A stretch of DNA of 64,000 nucleotides, taken from assembly GCA_963702705.1 (NCBI GenBank), contig CAVPDR010000002.1, positions 310,001 to 374,000 on the forward strand, in the 5' to 3' direction. Positions 17,749 through 25,681 of the stretch are shown piece after piece. Within the stretch, counting starts at the first letter, position 1. Every line of letters begins with the position of its first letter. Source of the DNA: VRUE01 sp963702705 (GTDB lineage: Bacteria; Actinomycetota; Thermoleophilia; Solirubrobacterales; 70-9). The notes below the pieces were generated by a model, which had not been told where the DNA came from, made no database searches, and worked only from the letters and a program-made list of their open reading frames with translations. The position numbers and the translations under genes are program-made.

Positions 17749-18912
17749 CTATCTACGCGCGCCGACATCGGCGGTGTAAGTGCGTTTTGTCTCCGCAACG
17801 GCGTCGCGGTAGACGTCCTCGATCGCGAGGCCGGCGTCGATCGCCTCGCGCGCGCGCTGGGCACCGTTGCGGGCCGGCAGGGCGACCTCGATGCCGAGCT
17901 GGGCGCGGGCGGGGGCGGTCCAGGCGAGCACTCCCTCGAGCGCCGCCGCCGCCTCGACCTCCTCGCCGCGGCGGAAGTCGATCAGGCGGCCGCTCATCCC
18001 GTGGCGGATCGCCCGCCAGAGGTTCTCCTCGATCTCGCGATCGCGCAGCGGCGCCCGGCCATCCCCAGCGTAGCCGCGCTCGTCGTAGTCGAGCGCGGTC
18101 TGGGCGATGCAGGCGGCGATCAGCCCCGCCAGGGCGAAGGACTCCTCGCCGCGGGTCTGGGCGTCGCAGATCCGCACCTCGACCGTGCCGAAGGCGTGGT
18201 GCGGGCGCACGCTCCACCACAGCTGCGTCGACTCGACCGCCGAGCCGGTCCGCTGCAGCAGCTCGACGAACTCGGCGTAGGTCGCCCAGTCGACGAAGGG
18301 GCTGGGGACGCCGCAGCGAGGGAAGGTGCGGGTGAAGATCTCGGTGCGGACCGTGTGCAGGCCGCTGTCGCGACGGTCGAGGAAGGGCGAGTTGGCCGAG
18401 GCGGCCAGCAGCAGCGGCAGCAGCTCGCGCATCCAGTCGCAGACCGCGATCGCGCGGTCGGCGCCGCGCACACCCATGTGCACGTGCATGCTCCAGGTGT
18501 TGTTGCGCTGGGCGACGTAGCCGAGTTCGTGGCGCAGGCGGTTGTAGTGGGGCGTGTCGATGATCCGCTGGTCGAGGTAGTCGGCCCACGGGTGCGTGCC
18601 CATCGCGCCCAGCGCCAGGCCCATCCCGTCGACCAGCTCGAAGAGGCGACCGCGGCGGTCGCGCTGCAGGACCATCGCCTCGGCGAAGCTCTCGGCCCGG
18701 CCCGAGCGAATCTCGATCTCGGAGGCGATCAGCTCGCCGGCGGCCGACTCGGCCAGCACTTCGTCGCGCAGGCAGGCCTCGTGAACCTCCTCGAAGCGGT
18801 GCTCGAGCTCGAGCGTCGCCGGGTCGAGGATCGCGAACTCCTCCTCGAGCCCGATCGTGAAGTCGGTCGAGGACTCGAACGTCTCCCGAGCGCGGTCGAG
18901 GTCCAGGGGCAA
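17749..18912 (-). CDS. ybdK: Carboxylate-amine ligase, YbdK type (glutamate-cysteine ligase family 2)
   Basis: 387 residues. The family signature is at the N terminus (TIGLEEEFAILDPATLELE), with NTWSMHVHMGVRG and WWSVRPHHAFGTVEVRICD further on. These place it in the GCS2/YbdK family of ATP-dependent carboxylate-amine ligases. E. coli YbdK has weak glutamate-cysteine ligase activity; the natural substrate in actinobacteria is not settled. Start TTG at 18912, 9 bases after the rex stop codon, so it is probably co-transcribed with rex. The redox theme of rex and the glutaredoxin-like gene fits a thiol-related role, which is inference. Confidence 0.9.
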   Translation of the reverse strand: MPLDLDRARETFESSTDFTIGLEEEFAILDPATLELEHRFEEVHEACLRDEVLAESAAGELIASEIEIRSGRAESFAEAMVLQRDRRGRLFELVDGMGLALGAMGTHPWADYLDQRIIDTPHYNRLRHELGYVAQRNNTWSMHVHMGVRGADRAIAVCDWMRELLPLLLAASANSPFLDRRDSGLHTVRTEIFTRTFPRCGVPSPFVDWATYAEFVELLQRTGSAVESTQLWWSVRPHHAFGTVEVRICDAQTRGEESFALAGLIAACIAQTALDYDERGYAGDGRAPLRDREIEENLWRAIRHGMSGRLIDFRRGEEVEAAAALEGVLAWTAPARAQLGIEVALPARNGAQRAREAIDAGLAIEDVYRDAVAETKRTYTADVGARR

Positions 18913-18921
18913 GGTCAGCTC

Positions 18922-19590
18922 TCAGGTCAGATAGAAGTAGAGCGCGTAGAGCAGATCGACCGCCGGGCTGGAGGTGTGGACGGTCACCTCGGGCGGCACC
19001 TGGAGCAGCTGCTCGGAGTAGTTGAAGATGATCTTGACCCCGGCCTTGACCAGGCGGTCGGCGACGGCCTGGGCGGCGGCGGCGGGCACCGCGAGGACGC
19101 CGACGACGATCTCCTGCTCGGCGACGACCGCCTCGAGCTCGGCGAAGTCACGCACCCGCAGGCCACCGACCTCGGTGCCGACGACGCCCTCGTCGACCTC
19201 GAACATGGCGACGATCTGGAAGCCGTGGTCGGCGAAGATGTCGGAGCTGGCGATCGCCTGGCCGAGGTTGCCGGCGCCGAAGAGGGCGATGTTGTGCTGG
19301 CCCGAGGTGCGCAGGATCTTGCGGATCTCCGCCACCAGCGACTCGACGTTGTAGCCGACGCCGCGCTTGCCGAACTTGCCGAAGCCCGAGAGGTCGCGGC
19401 GGATCTGGGTCGGGTTGATGTGGGTGTACTCGGAGAGTTCCTGCGAGGAGATCGTCTGGCGGCCCATCTTGCGCGCCTGGGTCAGCACCTGCAGGTAGCG
19501 CGAGAGGCGGGCGGCGACCCCCAGCGAGAGCCGCTCGCCGTCGACGATCAGCCCGTTCGCCGCGTCCGGCTCTTCGATCACGGTGCTCAC
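18922..19590 (-). CDS. rex: Redox-sensing transcriptional repressor Rex
   Basis: Rex senses the NADH/NAD+ ratio and represses respiratory and fermentative genes. The winged-helix domain occupies about residues 15-85, with TISSQELSEYTHINPTQIRR and FGKFGKRGVGYNV. The Rossmann domain follows, with ALFGAGNLGQAIA (about 100-112). The C-terminal swapped helix has SSPAVDLLYALYFYL. Length (222 aa) is normal. The start overlaps the glutaredoxin-like stop by 4 bases. I did not find a TTGTGNNNNNNCACAA-type operator near the operon genes. Confidence 0.95.
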   Translation of the reverse strand: MSTVIEEPDAANGLIVDGERLSLGVAARLSRYLQVLTQARKMGRQTISSQELSEYTHINPTQIRRDLSGFGKFGKRGVGYNVESLVAEIRKILRTSGQHNIALFGAGNLGQAIASSDIFADHGFQIVAMFEVDEGVVGTEVGGLRVRDFAELEAVVAEQEIVVGVLAVPAAAAQAVADRLVKAGVKIIFNYSEQLLQVPPEVTVHTSSPAVDLLYALYFYLT

Positions 19591-19835
19591 GCCCCCACAG
19601 TATCGAGCCTCGCTCTGACGGCCCCCTCGTCGAGGACCAGCTCAGAGGCGACGACACCGTCGACCTCCACTACTGGGATTTTCTCCAGCATTCGGCGCAG
19701 GAGCAGGTCCGAGCTCTCGATATCGACCTCGACCAGCTCGAAGCGATAGCCCTGGCCGTGCAGTGCGACGAGCGCTGAGACCGCCTCGGCACAAAGGTGG
19801 CACCCAGGCCGCGAATAGACGGTGACTCGCGTCAA
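19587..19835 (-). CDS. Glutaredoxin-like thiol protein (82 aa)
   Basis: A small thioredoxin-fold protein with the active-site motif CHLC at residues 12-15 (SRPGCHLCAEAV) and the cis-Pro region KIPVVEVDG. It belongs to the DUF836/glutaredoxin-like group often found next to rex in actinobacteria. Start is TTG, overlapping the tsaD stop as TTGA, and the end overlaps the rex start by 4 bases. Translation of the three genes is therefore coupled. It probably reduces a disulfide of an unknown partner. Confidence 0.88.
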   Translation of the reverse strand: MTRVTVYSRPGCHLCAEAVSALVALHGQGYRFELVEVDIESSDLLLRRMLEKIPVVEVDGVVASELVLDEGAVRARLDTVGA

Positions 19836-20896
19836 ACCGCCCGCCGACGGGCCTCAAACGTGTCTATGTGAGACGTTTGAGGCCCGTCGACCCCGTTTCG
19901 GCGGGTGGGGAAGGCGTCGTAGGGGAGGTAGGCCGGGTAGGCGAGCGGCTTGGCGAAGCGGGCGGCGGAACCGATCATCGCCGCGTTGTCGGTGCAGAGC
20001 TCGCGGGCGACGAGCTTGAGCGCAACCTCGCGACGCTCGCAGAGCGCTCGCACCGCCTCGCGCAGGGCACCGTTGGCGGCGACGCCGCCGCCGAGCGCGA
20101 CCGCCCCCCACTCCCCCGCCTTCAGCGCCCGCTCGAGCTTGGCGACGAGTTGGCTGACCGCGGCCGCCTGAAAGCTGGCGGCGAGGTCGGCGCGGCGCGC
20201 CTCGACCCCCTCCGGCCCGAGATCGCGGCAGAGATAGACAAGCGCCGTCTTCAGGCCGCTGAAGCTGAAGTCGAGACCCGGGTCGCGACTCATCGCCACC
20301 GGCATCTCGAAAGCCACCGGGTCTCCCTCTCGCGCCAGCACCTCCAGGGCCGGCCCGCCCGGATAGCCGAGCCCGAGCATGCGAGCCACCTTGTCGAAGG
20401 CCTCGCCGGCGGCGTCATCGAGGGTCTGCCCCAGCAGCTCGTAGCCGCTGTGCTCTCGCACCCCCGCTAGCAGCGTGTGCCCGCCGCTGGCGACGAGGCA
20501 GAGAAACGGCGGCTCCAGTGGCTCGGGCGCGAGGAAGTTGGCGGCGACGTGGCCCTGCAGGTGGTCGACCGGGATCAGCGGCAGCCGCCGCGGCGCCGCG
20601 ATCGCCTTTGCCGTGCTGACCCCGACCAGCAGCGCGCCGATCAGCCCCGGCCCCGCGGTGACCGCGACCGCCTCGATCTCATCGAGCGTCACACCGGCCT
20701 CCGCCAGCGCCGCCTCGACCACCGGCGCGGTCAGCTCGAGGTGGTGGCGCGAGGCGACCTCGGGGACGACGCCGCCGAAGCGCGCGTGCGCGGCGGCCTG
20801 CGAGGAGATCGCGTTGGCGAGCACGCGCGGCCCGTCCAGCACCGCGGCGCAGGTGTCGTCGCAGGAGGTCTCGATCGCGAGGATCAATCGAGCCAC
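19832..20896 (-). CDS. tsaD: tRNA N6-adenosine threonylcarbamoyltransferase TsaD
   Basis: Transfers threonylcarbamoyl to A37 of ANN-decoding tRNAs, working with TsaB and TsaE encoded upstream. The ASKHA-fold motifs are clear: AIETSCDDTCAAVLDG at the start, the metal-binding VASRHHLELTAPV (about 48-60), AVTAGPGLIGALLVGVSTAK and FSFSGLKTALV. It has 354 residues. The last ~20 (GVDGPQTSHIDTFEARRRAV) do not belong to the normal C terminus and are encoded by a palindromic repeat (19845-19889) that enters the reading frame. The start overlaps the rimI stop. Confidence 0.96.
   Translation of the reverse strand: MARLILAIETSCDDTCAAVLDGPRVLANAISSQAAAHARFGGVVPEVASRHHLELTAPVVEAALAEAGVTLDEIEAVAVTAGPGLIGALLVGVSTAKAIAAPRRLPLIPVDHLQGHVAANFLAPEPLEPPFLCLVASGGHTLLAGVREHSGYELLGQTLDDAAGEAFDKVARMLGLGYPGGPALEVLAREGDPVAFEMPVAMSRDPGLDFSFSGLKTALVYLCRDLGPEGVEARRADLAASFQAAAVSQLVAKLERALKAGEWGAVALGGGVAANGALREAVRALCERREVALKLVARELCTDNAAMIGSAARFAKPLAYPAYLPYDAFPTRRNGVDGPQTSHIDTFEARRRAV
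19843..19889. repeat. Palindromic repeat, type 3, copy 1
   Basis: A 17-bp perfect inverted repeat (arms 19845-19861 and 19873-19889) with an 11-nt loop. The outer 12 bases GCCGACGGGCCT and the overall length of inner plus outer parts match the element at 29530-29578, whose inner 25 bases differ. The element forms the end of the tsaD coding sequence. Confidence 0.75.
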
Positions 20897-21354
20897 ATGA
20901 TCAGCGCGTCCTCGCCGTTGTCCTGGTAATAGCGGGGGCGCACGCCGGCCGAGCGGAAGCCGAGCCGCTCGTACATCGCGATCGCCGGCCGGTTGGACAC
21001 CCGAACCTCGAGCGTGAAGGGCAGCTTGCCGCCGCCCTCGGCGACCAGCTGGGAGATCAGCGCGCGGGCGATGCCGGCGCGACGGCGCTCCGGCGCGACG
21101 GCGACGTTCATCAGGTGCCAGACCTGGTCGTAGCGCGAGCAGACGAGGTAGCCGAGCAGGCGATCGCCCTCGGTCGCCGCCAGGCAGATCCCCGAGGGCT
21201 TGGAGAGCTCGAGCACGAACATCGCCAGCGACCAGGGGGTCGGGAATGAGCGACGCTCGATCGAGATCACCGCGGGCAGGTCGCTGTAGGCGAGGCGCCT
21301 GATCGCCGTCGCCTCCGCCACCTCACCCGGCTCGCTTGGAAGTGTCTCGCTCAC
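20884..21354 (-). CDS. rimI: Ribosomal-protein S18 N-acetyltransferase type GNAT protein
   Basis: 156-residue GNAT-fold acetyltransferase. The acetyl-CoA binding motif is at about 84-98 (VAPERRRAGIARALISQ), and VSNRPAIAMYERLGFRSAGVRPRYY follows, matching RimI. RimI acetylates the N-terminal Ala of ribosomal protein S18, and its gene commonly lies between tsaB and tsaD. Here the start overlaps the end of tsaB by 32 bases and the stop overlaps the tsaD start. Confidence 0.92.
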   Translation of the reverse strand: MSETLPSEPGEVAEATAIRRLAYSDLPAVISIERRSFPTPWSLAMFVLELSKPSGICLAATEGDRLLGYLVCSRYDQVWHLMNVAVAPERRRAGIARALISQLVAEGGGKLPFTLEVRVSNRPAIAMYERLGFRSAGVRPRYYQDNGEDALIMWLD

Positions 21355-22012
21355 GCCATCGCTCCGCGTCCGGAGCCCTCAGGTAGATCGGCTCGATGCG
21401 TCCCTCGCCCCGCTCCGGCGCGGCTTCGGCGAGGGCGCAGATGTGTTGTGCGGCGAGGCGGTGCACGGGATCGGCGTCATCGGGGACGTCGACTCCGCAG
21501 CTCGCCAGCTCATCGCGAAATCGTACCGCTCCCGATCCGGCCGCCAGGGGCGGATCGGCGAGCCCGGCAGCGCGCTCCGCCAGCTCGACGGGGGTTGCAA
21601 CCAGGGGCTCCCAAAGCCGCTCCCCGGCAGTCGAGTAGAGCGCCGCGAAGACCTCTCCCCGGCGCGCGTCGAGAACGGCCAGGCTCAACCCGTCCAGGGC
21701 GCGGCCAAGCGCGTCGAGCGTGCAGACGCCGCTGACCGGAAGTCCCGTGCTCGCCGCCAGCCCGCGTGCGGTTGCGATGCCGATGCGGATGCCGACAAAG
21801 GAACCGGGCCCGAGCCCGACCGCGAGCCGGTCGACCGAGTCCCAGCCCCCGGCCGCCGCGGCGGCCCGCTCGACCTCGGCCAGCAGTGCGGTCGAGTGGC
21901 GCGGGCTGCCGTCGGGCGCCGGCCCGAGCAGCGCCTCGTGCAGGACCTCGCCGCCGGCTGTCGCGCAGACGGCCGTGTCGGCGGTCGCGGTGTCGAAGCC
22001 GACCACCACCAT
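21323..22012 (-). CDS. tsaB: tRNA threonylcarbamoyladenosine modification scaffold TsaB
   Basis: The ATG at 22012 begins MVVVGFDTATADTAV, the usual TsaB start; the in-frame extension upstream to 22264 lies inside the preceding gene and is not used. The ASKHA-like motif GLGPGSFVGIRIGIATARGLA (about 65-85) is typical of TsaB. With 229 residues it has normal length. TsaB bridges TsaD and TsaE in the t6A synthase complex. It lies 17 bases after the small secreted gene and overlaps rimI. Confidence 0.95.
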   Translation of the reverse strand: MVVVGFDTATADTAVCATAGGEVLHEALLGPAPDGSPRHSTALLAEVERAAAAAGGWDSVDRLAVGLGPGSFVGIRIGIATARGLAASTGLPVSGVCTLDALGRALDGLSLAVLDARRGEVFAALYSTAGERLWEPLVATPVELAERAAGLADPPLAAGSGAVRFRDELASCGVDVPDDADPVHRLAAQHICALAEAAPERGEGRIEPIYLRAPDAERWRERDTSKRAG

Positions 22013-22029
22013 CGCGCTGCTCGATCCGG

Positions 22030-22404
22030 TCAGCCGAGAACCGTGAAGGCGAAGACGCCGACGCGTTTGCCTTCGACGAACCAGCTCACGCGGTGCTTGC
22101 CGGGGATGTTGGAGGTGATCTTGTTGACGTAGAGCGTTCCCTGGGTCGCCGGCTGGGCTTTGGCGCAGATGTTTTTGCCGGTCGGGAACTTGACGCAGAC
22201 GCTGTAGTTGACATCGCCGTTGAGGCTTTTGAAGAAAGCGCCCTTTTTGGCTTTCTTCGGACACTTGTGGGCGGGTTTGGCGTTCTGGGAGACGCCACAG
22301 GCGACGTAGTGCTTGAACGCGACCGCGCCGGCCGTGGCCGGTGCCGCGCCGACCAGCAGCGCAGATCCAAGCAGCACAGCGGTCAGCGTCTTCAAACCCT
22401 TCAT
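22030..22404 (-). CDS. Small secreted Cys-containing protein (124 aa), unknown function
   Basis: The ATG at 22404 (MKGLKTLTAVLLGSALL) has a GGAGGG site 8 bases upstream, which decides the start. A signal peptide ending near TAGA is followed by a basic, lysine-rich mature domain with four cysteines (VACGVSQNAKPAHKCPKK, YSVCVKF, KNICAKA) and a beta-rich end (GKHRVSWFVEGKRVGVFAFTV). It is an odd insertion within the tsaE-tsaB-rimI-tsaD operon, with a lower-GC upstream region of its own. No known family is recognised; exported role inferred. Confidence 0.78.
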   Translation of the reverse strand: MKGLKTLTAVLLGSALLVGAAPATAGAVAFKHYVACGVSQNAKPAHKCPKKAKKGAFFKSLNGDVNYSVCVKFPTGKNICAKAQPATQGTLYVNKITSNIPGKHRVSWFVEGKRVGVFAFTVLG

Positions 22405-22420
22405 CGAGCGTCCCTCCGTT

Positions 22421-22481
22421 CGCAGATACAAGTTCGGTTCGATGCTACATGCACCGTGTCCTTCGAACACGCCTATCTGCG
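22421..22481. promoter_or_regulatory. Widely spaced inverted repeat upstream of the small secreted gene
   Basis: Perfect 8-bp half sites CGCAGATA (22421-22428) and TATCTGCG (22474-22481), 45 bases apart, flank the upstream region of the gene at 22404. A further short dyad GTGT…ACAC lies between them. The half site resembles the dyad ahead of the XRE regulator (42317-42327). It is a possible operator, not more. Confidence 0.3.
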
Positions 22482-22907
22482 ACTGGATGCGGCGGGCAGC
22501 TCGATCGCGCGGCTGTCACCGCCGGCGTGGGCGAGGCGCACCGGCACGACCCGGCGGCCGGCGAGCTCTGGCTCGGCCACGCTCGGCCACTCGACGAAGG
22601 CGACGGTGCCGGGGGTGAGGTAGTCGTCGAGCAGCGCCGGTTCCTCGCCCTCGAGGCCCTCGAGCCGGTAGAGATCGAGGTGGGAGACGGGCAACCGGCC
22701 GCCCTCGTAGCGGTGTCCGATGGTGAAGGTCGGTGAGGTGATCGGTCCCTCGATGCCGAGCGCCCGGCAGGCGCCGCGGATCAGCGTCGTCTTGCCGGCG
22801 CCGACCTCGCCGCTGACGACGACGACGTCGCCGGGCCCGAGCTGAGCGGCAAGCTGGGCGCCGAGCGCTTCGGTCTCAGCGGCCGAGCTTGTCCTCGTCC
22901 TAGCCAA
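22473..22907 (-). CDS. tsaE: tRNA threonylcarbamoyladenosine biosynthesis ATPase TsaE
   Basis: 144 residues with a Walker A motif GEVGAGKTT at 33-41 and the TsaE-specific blocks SPTFTIGHRYEG and HLDLYRLEG, followed by FVEWPSVAE. TsaE binds the TsaB-TsaD complex and resets it by ATP hydrolysis. Its start overlaps the uracil-DNA glycosylase stop, so it continues the same operon. Confidence 0.94.
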   Translation of the reverse strand: MARTRTSSAAETEALGAQLAAQLGPGDVVVVSGEVGAGKTTLIRGACRALGIEGPITSPTFTIGHRYEGGRLPVSHLDLYRLEGLEGEEPALLDDYLTPGTVAFVEWPSVAEPELAGRRVVPVRLAHAGGDSRAIELPAASSRR

Positions 22908-23586
22908 AGAAGTCGAGCTGGTCAGCGGAGGGCTCGGGTGCCGGCTCGGTCCCCTCCGCGGCCGGCTCCTCCTCCGGCTCTTCAGCCGTCACCGGCGGGC
23001 CCATCGCCAGCAGCTCGGGCAGCGTCGCGAAGTCCTGGCGCAGGGTCTCCTTCACCGCCGGGGTCCGCAGCGCCGCCGCCGGGTGGAAGAGCGGCAGGAG
23101 GAAGACGGTGCGACCACCGATCTCGTGCACCTGGGGGGCGCCCCGCACCTTGGTGATCCCGGCCGGATTGCCGCTCAGAAGCTTGGTCGCGAAGTTACCC
23201 AGCGTGCAGATCACGCTCGGCTCGATCAGCCGCACCTGCTCGAAGAGGTAGGGCCGACAGGCCTCGATCTCCAGCGGCTGCGGATCGCGATTGCCGGGCG
23301 GGCGGCTCTTCAGCACGTTGGCGATGAAGACCTCCTGGCGCGAGAGACCGATCCCCTCAAGCATCTGGTTCAGCAGCTGTCCGGCCCGGCCGACGAATGG
23401 CAGGCCCTGCTTGTCCTCTTCGGCCCCCGGCGCCTCGCCGACGAACATCAGGTCGGCATTTGCGTCGCCCGCGCCGAAGACGGCCTTGGTCCGCGTCTCG
23501 TGCAGCGGACACTTGGTACAGGCCTTGACTTCCTCGAAGAGCGCGACCAGGTCCTCCCGCCGCTGCGCAGCCGTCCCCACGCTCAA
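22900..23586 (-). CDS. Family 4 uracil-DNA glycosylase (iron-sulfur type)
   Basis: Removes uracil from DNA. Motif 1 GEAPGAEED is at 50-58 and motif 2 HPAAAL near 168. The four cysteines expected for the [4Fe-4S] cluster are present: a pair in CTKCPLHE near 23-26, one in EACRPYL and one in VICTLGNFA. The 228-residue length includes an acidic C-terminal tail of ~25 residues (EEPEEEPAAEGTEPAP) absent from most family members. The start overlaps the FmdB-like gene by 4 bases. Confidence 0.92.
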   Translation of the reverse strand: MSVGTAAQRREDLVALFEEVKACTKCPLHETRTKAVFGAGDANADLMFVGEAPGAEEDKQGLPFVGRAGQLLNQMLEGIGLSRQEVFIANVLKSRPPGNRDPQPLEIEACRPYLFEQVRLIEPSVICTLGNFATKLLSGNPAGITKVRGAPQVHEIGGRTVFLLPLFHPAAALRTPAVKETLRQDFATLPELLAMGPPVTAEEPEEEPAAEGTEPAPEPSADQLDFFG

Positions 23587-23870
23587 GCCTCGCCTCCCCC
23601 ACGCGCCGGCCGCACCGACTCCCCTGCGGCCCGCTTGCGCTTGGACTCGGCCAGCCGCTCGCCCCGAGCGGCTTCCCGCTCCCGGCGCCGCGATTCATCA
23701 GATTGCACAGCCGCCCCGCGCGGCTGCCGCGCGGCGGGAGACACCGGCGACATCAACCGCCGGCTCCCATGGGCCCCGCATTCAGGACAAGCGATGCCGG
23801 GCGTATCGCTGGGCGCCAGCTCCTCAAACCGACTTGCGCACTCCTCGCACTCGAACTCATAGATGGGCAT
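23583..23870 (-). CDS. FmdB-type zinc-ribbon protein (95 aa)
   Basis: The N terminus MPIYEFECEECASRFE with a second pair CPECG (about residues 30-34) forms the zinc ribbon of the FmdB/CxxC regulatory-protein family. The second half is a charged, Arg/Glu-rich helix (ESRRREREAARGERLAESK). The function of the family is not established; a regulatory role is assumed. It is the first gene of the operon running to hppA, overlapping the glycosylase gene. Confidence 0.88.
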   Translation of the reverse strand: MPIYEFECEECASRFEELAPSDTPGIACPECGAHGSRRLMSPVSPAARQPRGAAVQSDESRRREREAARGERLAESKRKRAAGESVRPARGGGEA

Positions 23871-23930
23871 GGCGATTTCATCGTAGCCAGGGGGCGTGGT
23901 GTCTGAACCTGAGAGTTCGATTAAGAAATC

Positions 23931-23958
23931 TTGACTATTAGTCCATTAAGAGGATGCT
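23931..23958 (+). promoter_or_regulatory. Promoter of the secreted-protein gene at 24013
   Basis: -35 TTGACT (23931-23936), 16-bp spacer, -10 GATGCT (23953-23958). The -35 and spacing match the family A promoters, with a weaker -10. Confidence 0.5.
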
Positions 23959-23992
23959 GCACCCAGGGGTCGCCCCCGGGCGCCCACCAGGC

Positions 23993-24010
23993 AGTCCAAT
24001 TGAGAGGACT
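23993..24010 (+). promoter_or_regulatory. Hairpin covering the ribosome-binding site of the gene at 24013
   Basis: Arms AGTCC (23993-23997) and GGACT (24006-24010) enclose and partly pair with the GAGAGGA ribosome-binding site just before the ATG. It is a short 5-bp stem, so it is only a candidate for translational control. Confidence 0.35.
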
Positions 24011-24012
24011 CA

Positions 24013-24657
24013 ATGAACCACAGGAAGAAGAGACTCAAGAGTTTTGGTCTATCCCTGATTGCCGTGCTCAGCGTGATGGCGGCATTCGCCGCAGGTGCGC
24101 AGGCGTTTGAAAACGGAGAATACAAAATCGAAGGGAAAAGCCCTGAACTAACCGCATTTTCATTATTACACAGCGTTAAGGTATTTCGCTTCCTTGGCAT
24201 ACCGATCTGGGAATGCTTAGAGCATGAAAAATGGCATCTTTCTGCGAACGGAAGTGGGGGCGGGCCGATTGAATTCTCCGCCTGCAAAGTGCTGGTGGAA
24301 GGCTGTACCGTCACCGAACCGATCAAAGGATCGATTCAGAGCCAGCTGATCAGACACAAAAGCAAGCTATTCGTGCGGCTCACGCCTGAATCCGGGACGG
24401 TTATGTTCAAATTCACTCTCAATGGTGCCGAATGTGCGCTCGAAGGGGTGTACGAAGTGACGGGAAGCACGTGCGGCGAACTCGAAGTTGGAGAACGCGT
24501 GAAACAGAAACTCACGTTCGCGCAAAGCATGGATAAATTATGCAGTGAATTAGGCGCCACCGGCCTGAAAGTCGGTAAAAGCGAAGCGTTTCTCGAAGGC
24601 ACCGCCACGGAGGAACTGCTGGGCGAAAACGAAGGGAAGAAATGGGGCGGCGTATAG
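24013..24657 (+). CDS. Secreted protein (214 aa), unknown function
   Basis: A signal peptide (MNHRKKRLK, hydrophobic core, GAQA near residue 31) is followed by a mature domain with cysteines in IWECLEHEKW, FSACKVLVEGCTV, GAECALEG and STCGEL, probably disulfide-bonded. The ending ENEGKKWGGV is polar. Codon use is visibly AT-richer than that of the flanking panB and FmdB genes, as for the family A and collagen-like genes. It is transcribed alone, opposite to both neighbours, between its own promoter and a bidirectional terminator. General layout resembles the family A and 3590-4210 proteins, but sequence identity is low. No function can be assigned. Confidence 0.82.
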   Translation: MNHRKKRLKSFGLSLIAVLSVMAAFAAGAQAFENGEYKIEGKSPELTAFSLLHSVKVFRFLGIPIWECLEHEKWHLSANGSGGGPIEFSACKVLVEGCTVTEPIKGSIQSQLIRHKSKLFVRLTPESGTVMFKFTLNGAECALEGVYEVTGSTCGELEVGERVKQKLTFAQSMDKLCSELGATGLKVGKSEAFLEGTATEELLGENEGKKWGGV

Positions 24658-24696
24658 CGACAGCCGACCTACCGTCCGATCGATGACTCGCTAATA

Positions 24697-24733
24697 GTTG
24701 TGGGGCCGCGCTCGGCGACGGCGGCCCCACAAC
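24697..24733. terminator. Bidirectional terminator between the secreted gene and panB
   Basis: A 13-bp perfect stem (24697-24709 and 24721-24733) with an 11-nt loop lies between convergent genes ending at 24657 and 24746. Confidence 0.7.
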
Positions 24734-24745
24734 ACTCCTAACGAG

Positions 24746-25681
24746 CTACGGCAGCGGCTCCCAGTCCCAGGCCTTGGCTGAGGTGAGGCTCTCCTGGTCG
24801 AGGTAGCGCCTGAACTCGGAGAGCTCTGCCGGCTCGATGCCGTAGACGTGGTCGGGTTCGGGGAAGTGGCTGGAGCGGACCTCGGCCACGTACTGGTTCA
24901 TGCCCTTGACCATCTGCCCGTGGATGTCGGCGTACTGCTTGACGAATTTGGCCATGCGGCCGGTGGTGATGCCGAGCAGGTCGTGGAAGACGAGGACCTG
25001 GCCGGCGGTCGCCGGGCCGGCGCCGATGCCGATCGTCGGGACCTCCAGCTTCTCGACGATCGCCTCGGTGACGGCGGCCGGGACGGCCTCGAAGACGATC
25101 GCGAAGCAGCCGACGGCCTGCAGGGCAAGGGTGTCCTCGCAGAGCTGGATCGCGCTCTGGGCGGTCTTGCCCTGGGCCTTGTAGCCGCCCAAGGCGGTCG
25201 CCGTCTGCGGGGTGAGGCCGACGTGGCCCATCACCGGGATGCCGGAGCGGACGATCGCTCGGGCGCGCTCGACCGAGATCCCCCCCGCCTCCAGCTTCAC
25301 CGTCTGGCACCCCGTCTCCTTGACCAGGCGCTGGGCGTTTTGGATCGCCAGCTCGTTGCTCGACTCATAGCTGCCCATCGGCATGTCGCCGACCATCAGC
25401 GGTGTCCTCAGGCCACGGCGAACGGCCTTGCCGAGCACGAGCATCTCCTCCAGCGTCACCGCCTCGGTGCCGCTGTGGCCAAGCACCACGTTGGCGGCCG
25501 AGTCGCCGACCAGGACGATGTCGGCGCCGGCCTCCTCGGCGACCTTTGCCGAGGGGAAGTCATAGGCGGTGACCATCGCGATCGGTTCGCCCTTGGCCTT
25601 CATCTCGGCCAGGCGAGGAAGGCTGACCGGCGGTCGCTCGGCCGGTGGCGGCGCCGTGTGCGAGCGGGCGCCAGAGCTCAT
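24746..25681 (-). CDS. panB: 3-methyl-2-oxobutanoate hydroxymethyltransferase
   Basis: Forms ketopantoate from alpha-ketoisovalerate and 5,10-methylene-THF, the first committed step of pantothenate synthesis. Typical TIM-barrel blocks are present: MVTAYDFPSAKVAEEAGAD, LVGDSAANVVLGH, VGDMPMGSYE, VKLEAG and MGHVGLTPQ. The 311 residues include an N-terminal extension of about 25. ATG/TGA overlap with panD couples the genes (panC-panD-panB order). Confidence 0.96.
   Translation of the reverse strand: MSSGARSHTAPPPAERPPVSLPRLAEMKAKGEPIAMVTAYDFPSAKVAEEAGADIVLVGDSAANVVLGHSGTEAVTLEEMLVLGKAVRRGLRTPLMVGDMPMGSYESSNELAIQNAQRLVKETGCQTVKLEAGGISVERARAIVRSGIPVMGHVGLTPQTATALGGYKAQGKTAQSAIQLCEDTLALQAVGCFAIVFEAVPAAVTEAIVEKLEVPTIGIGAGPATAGQVLVFHDLLGITTGRMAKFVKQYADIHGQMVKGMNQYVAEVRSSHFPEPDHVYGIEPAELSEFRRYLDQESLTSAKAWDWEPLP

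Noticed and set aside
18001..19749. A 582-residue plus-strand frame across ybdK and rex
   Set aside because: It crosses two conserved minus-strand genes and has typical shadow composition.
18922..23870. Rex operator near the rex operon
   Set aside because: I searched the short gaps for TTGTG-N6-CACAA-like sites and saw none convincing.
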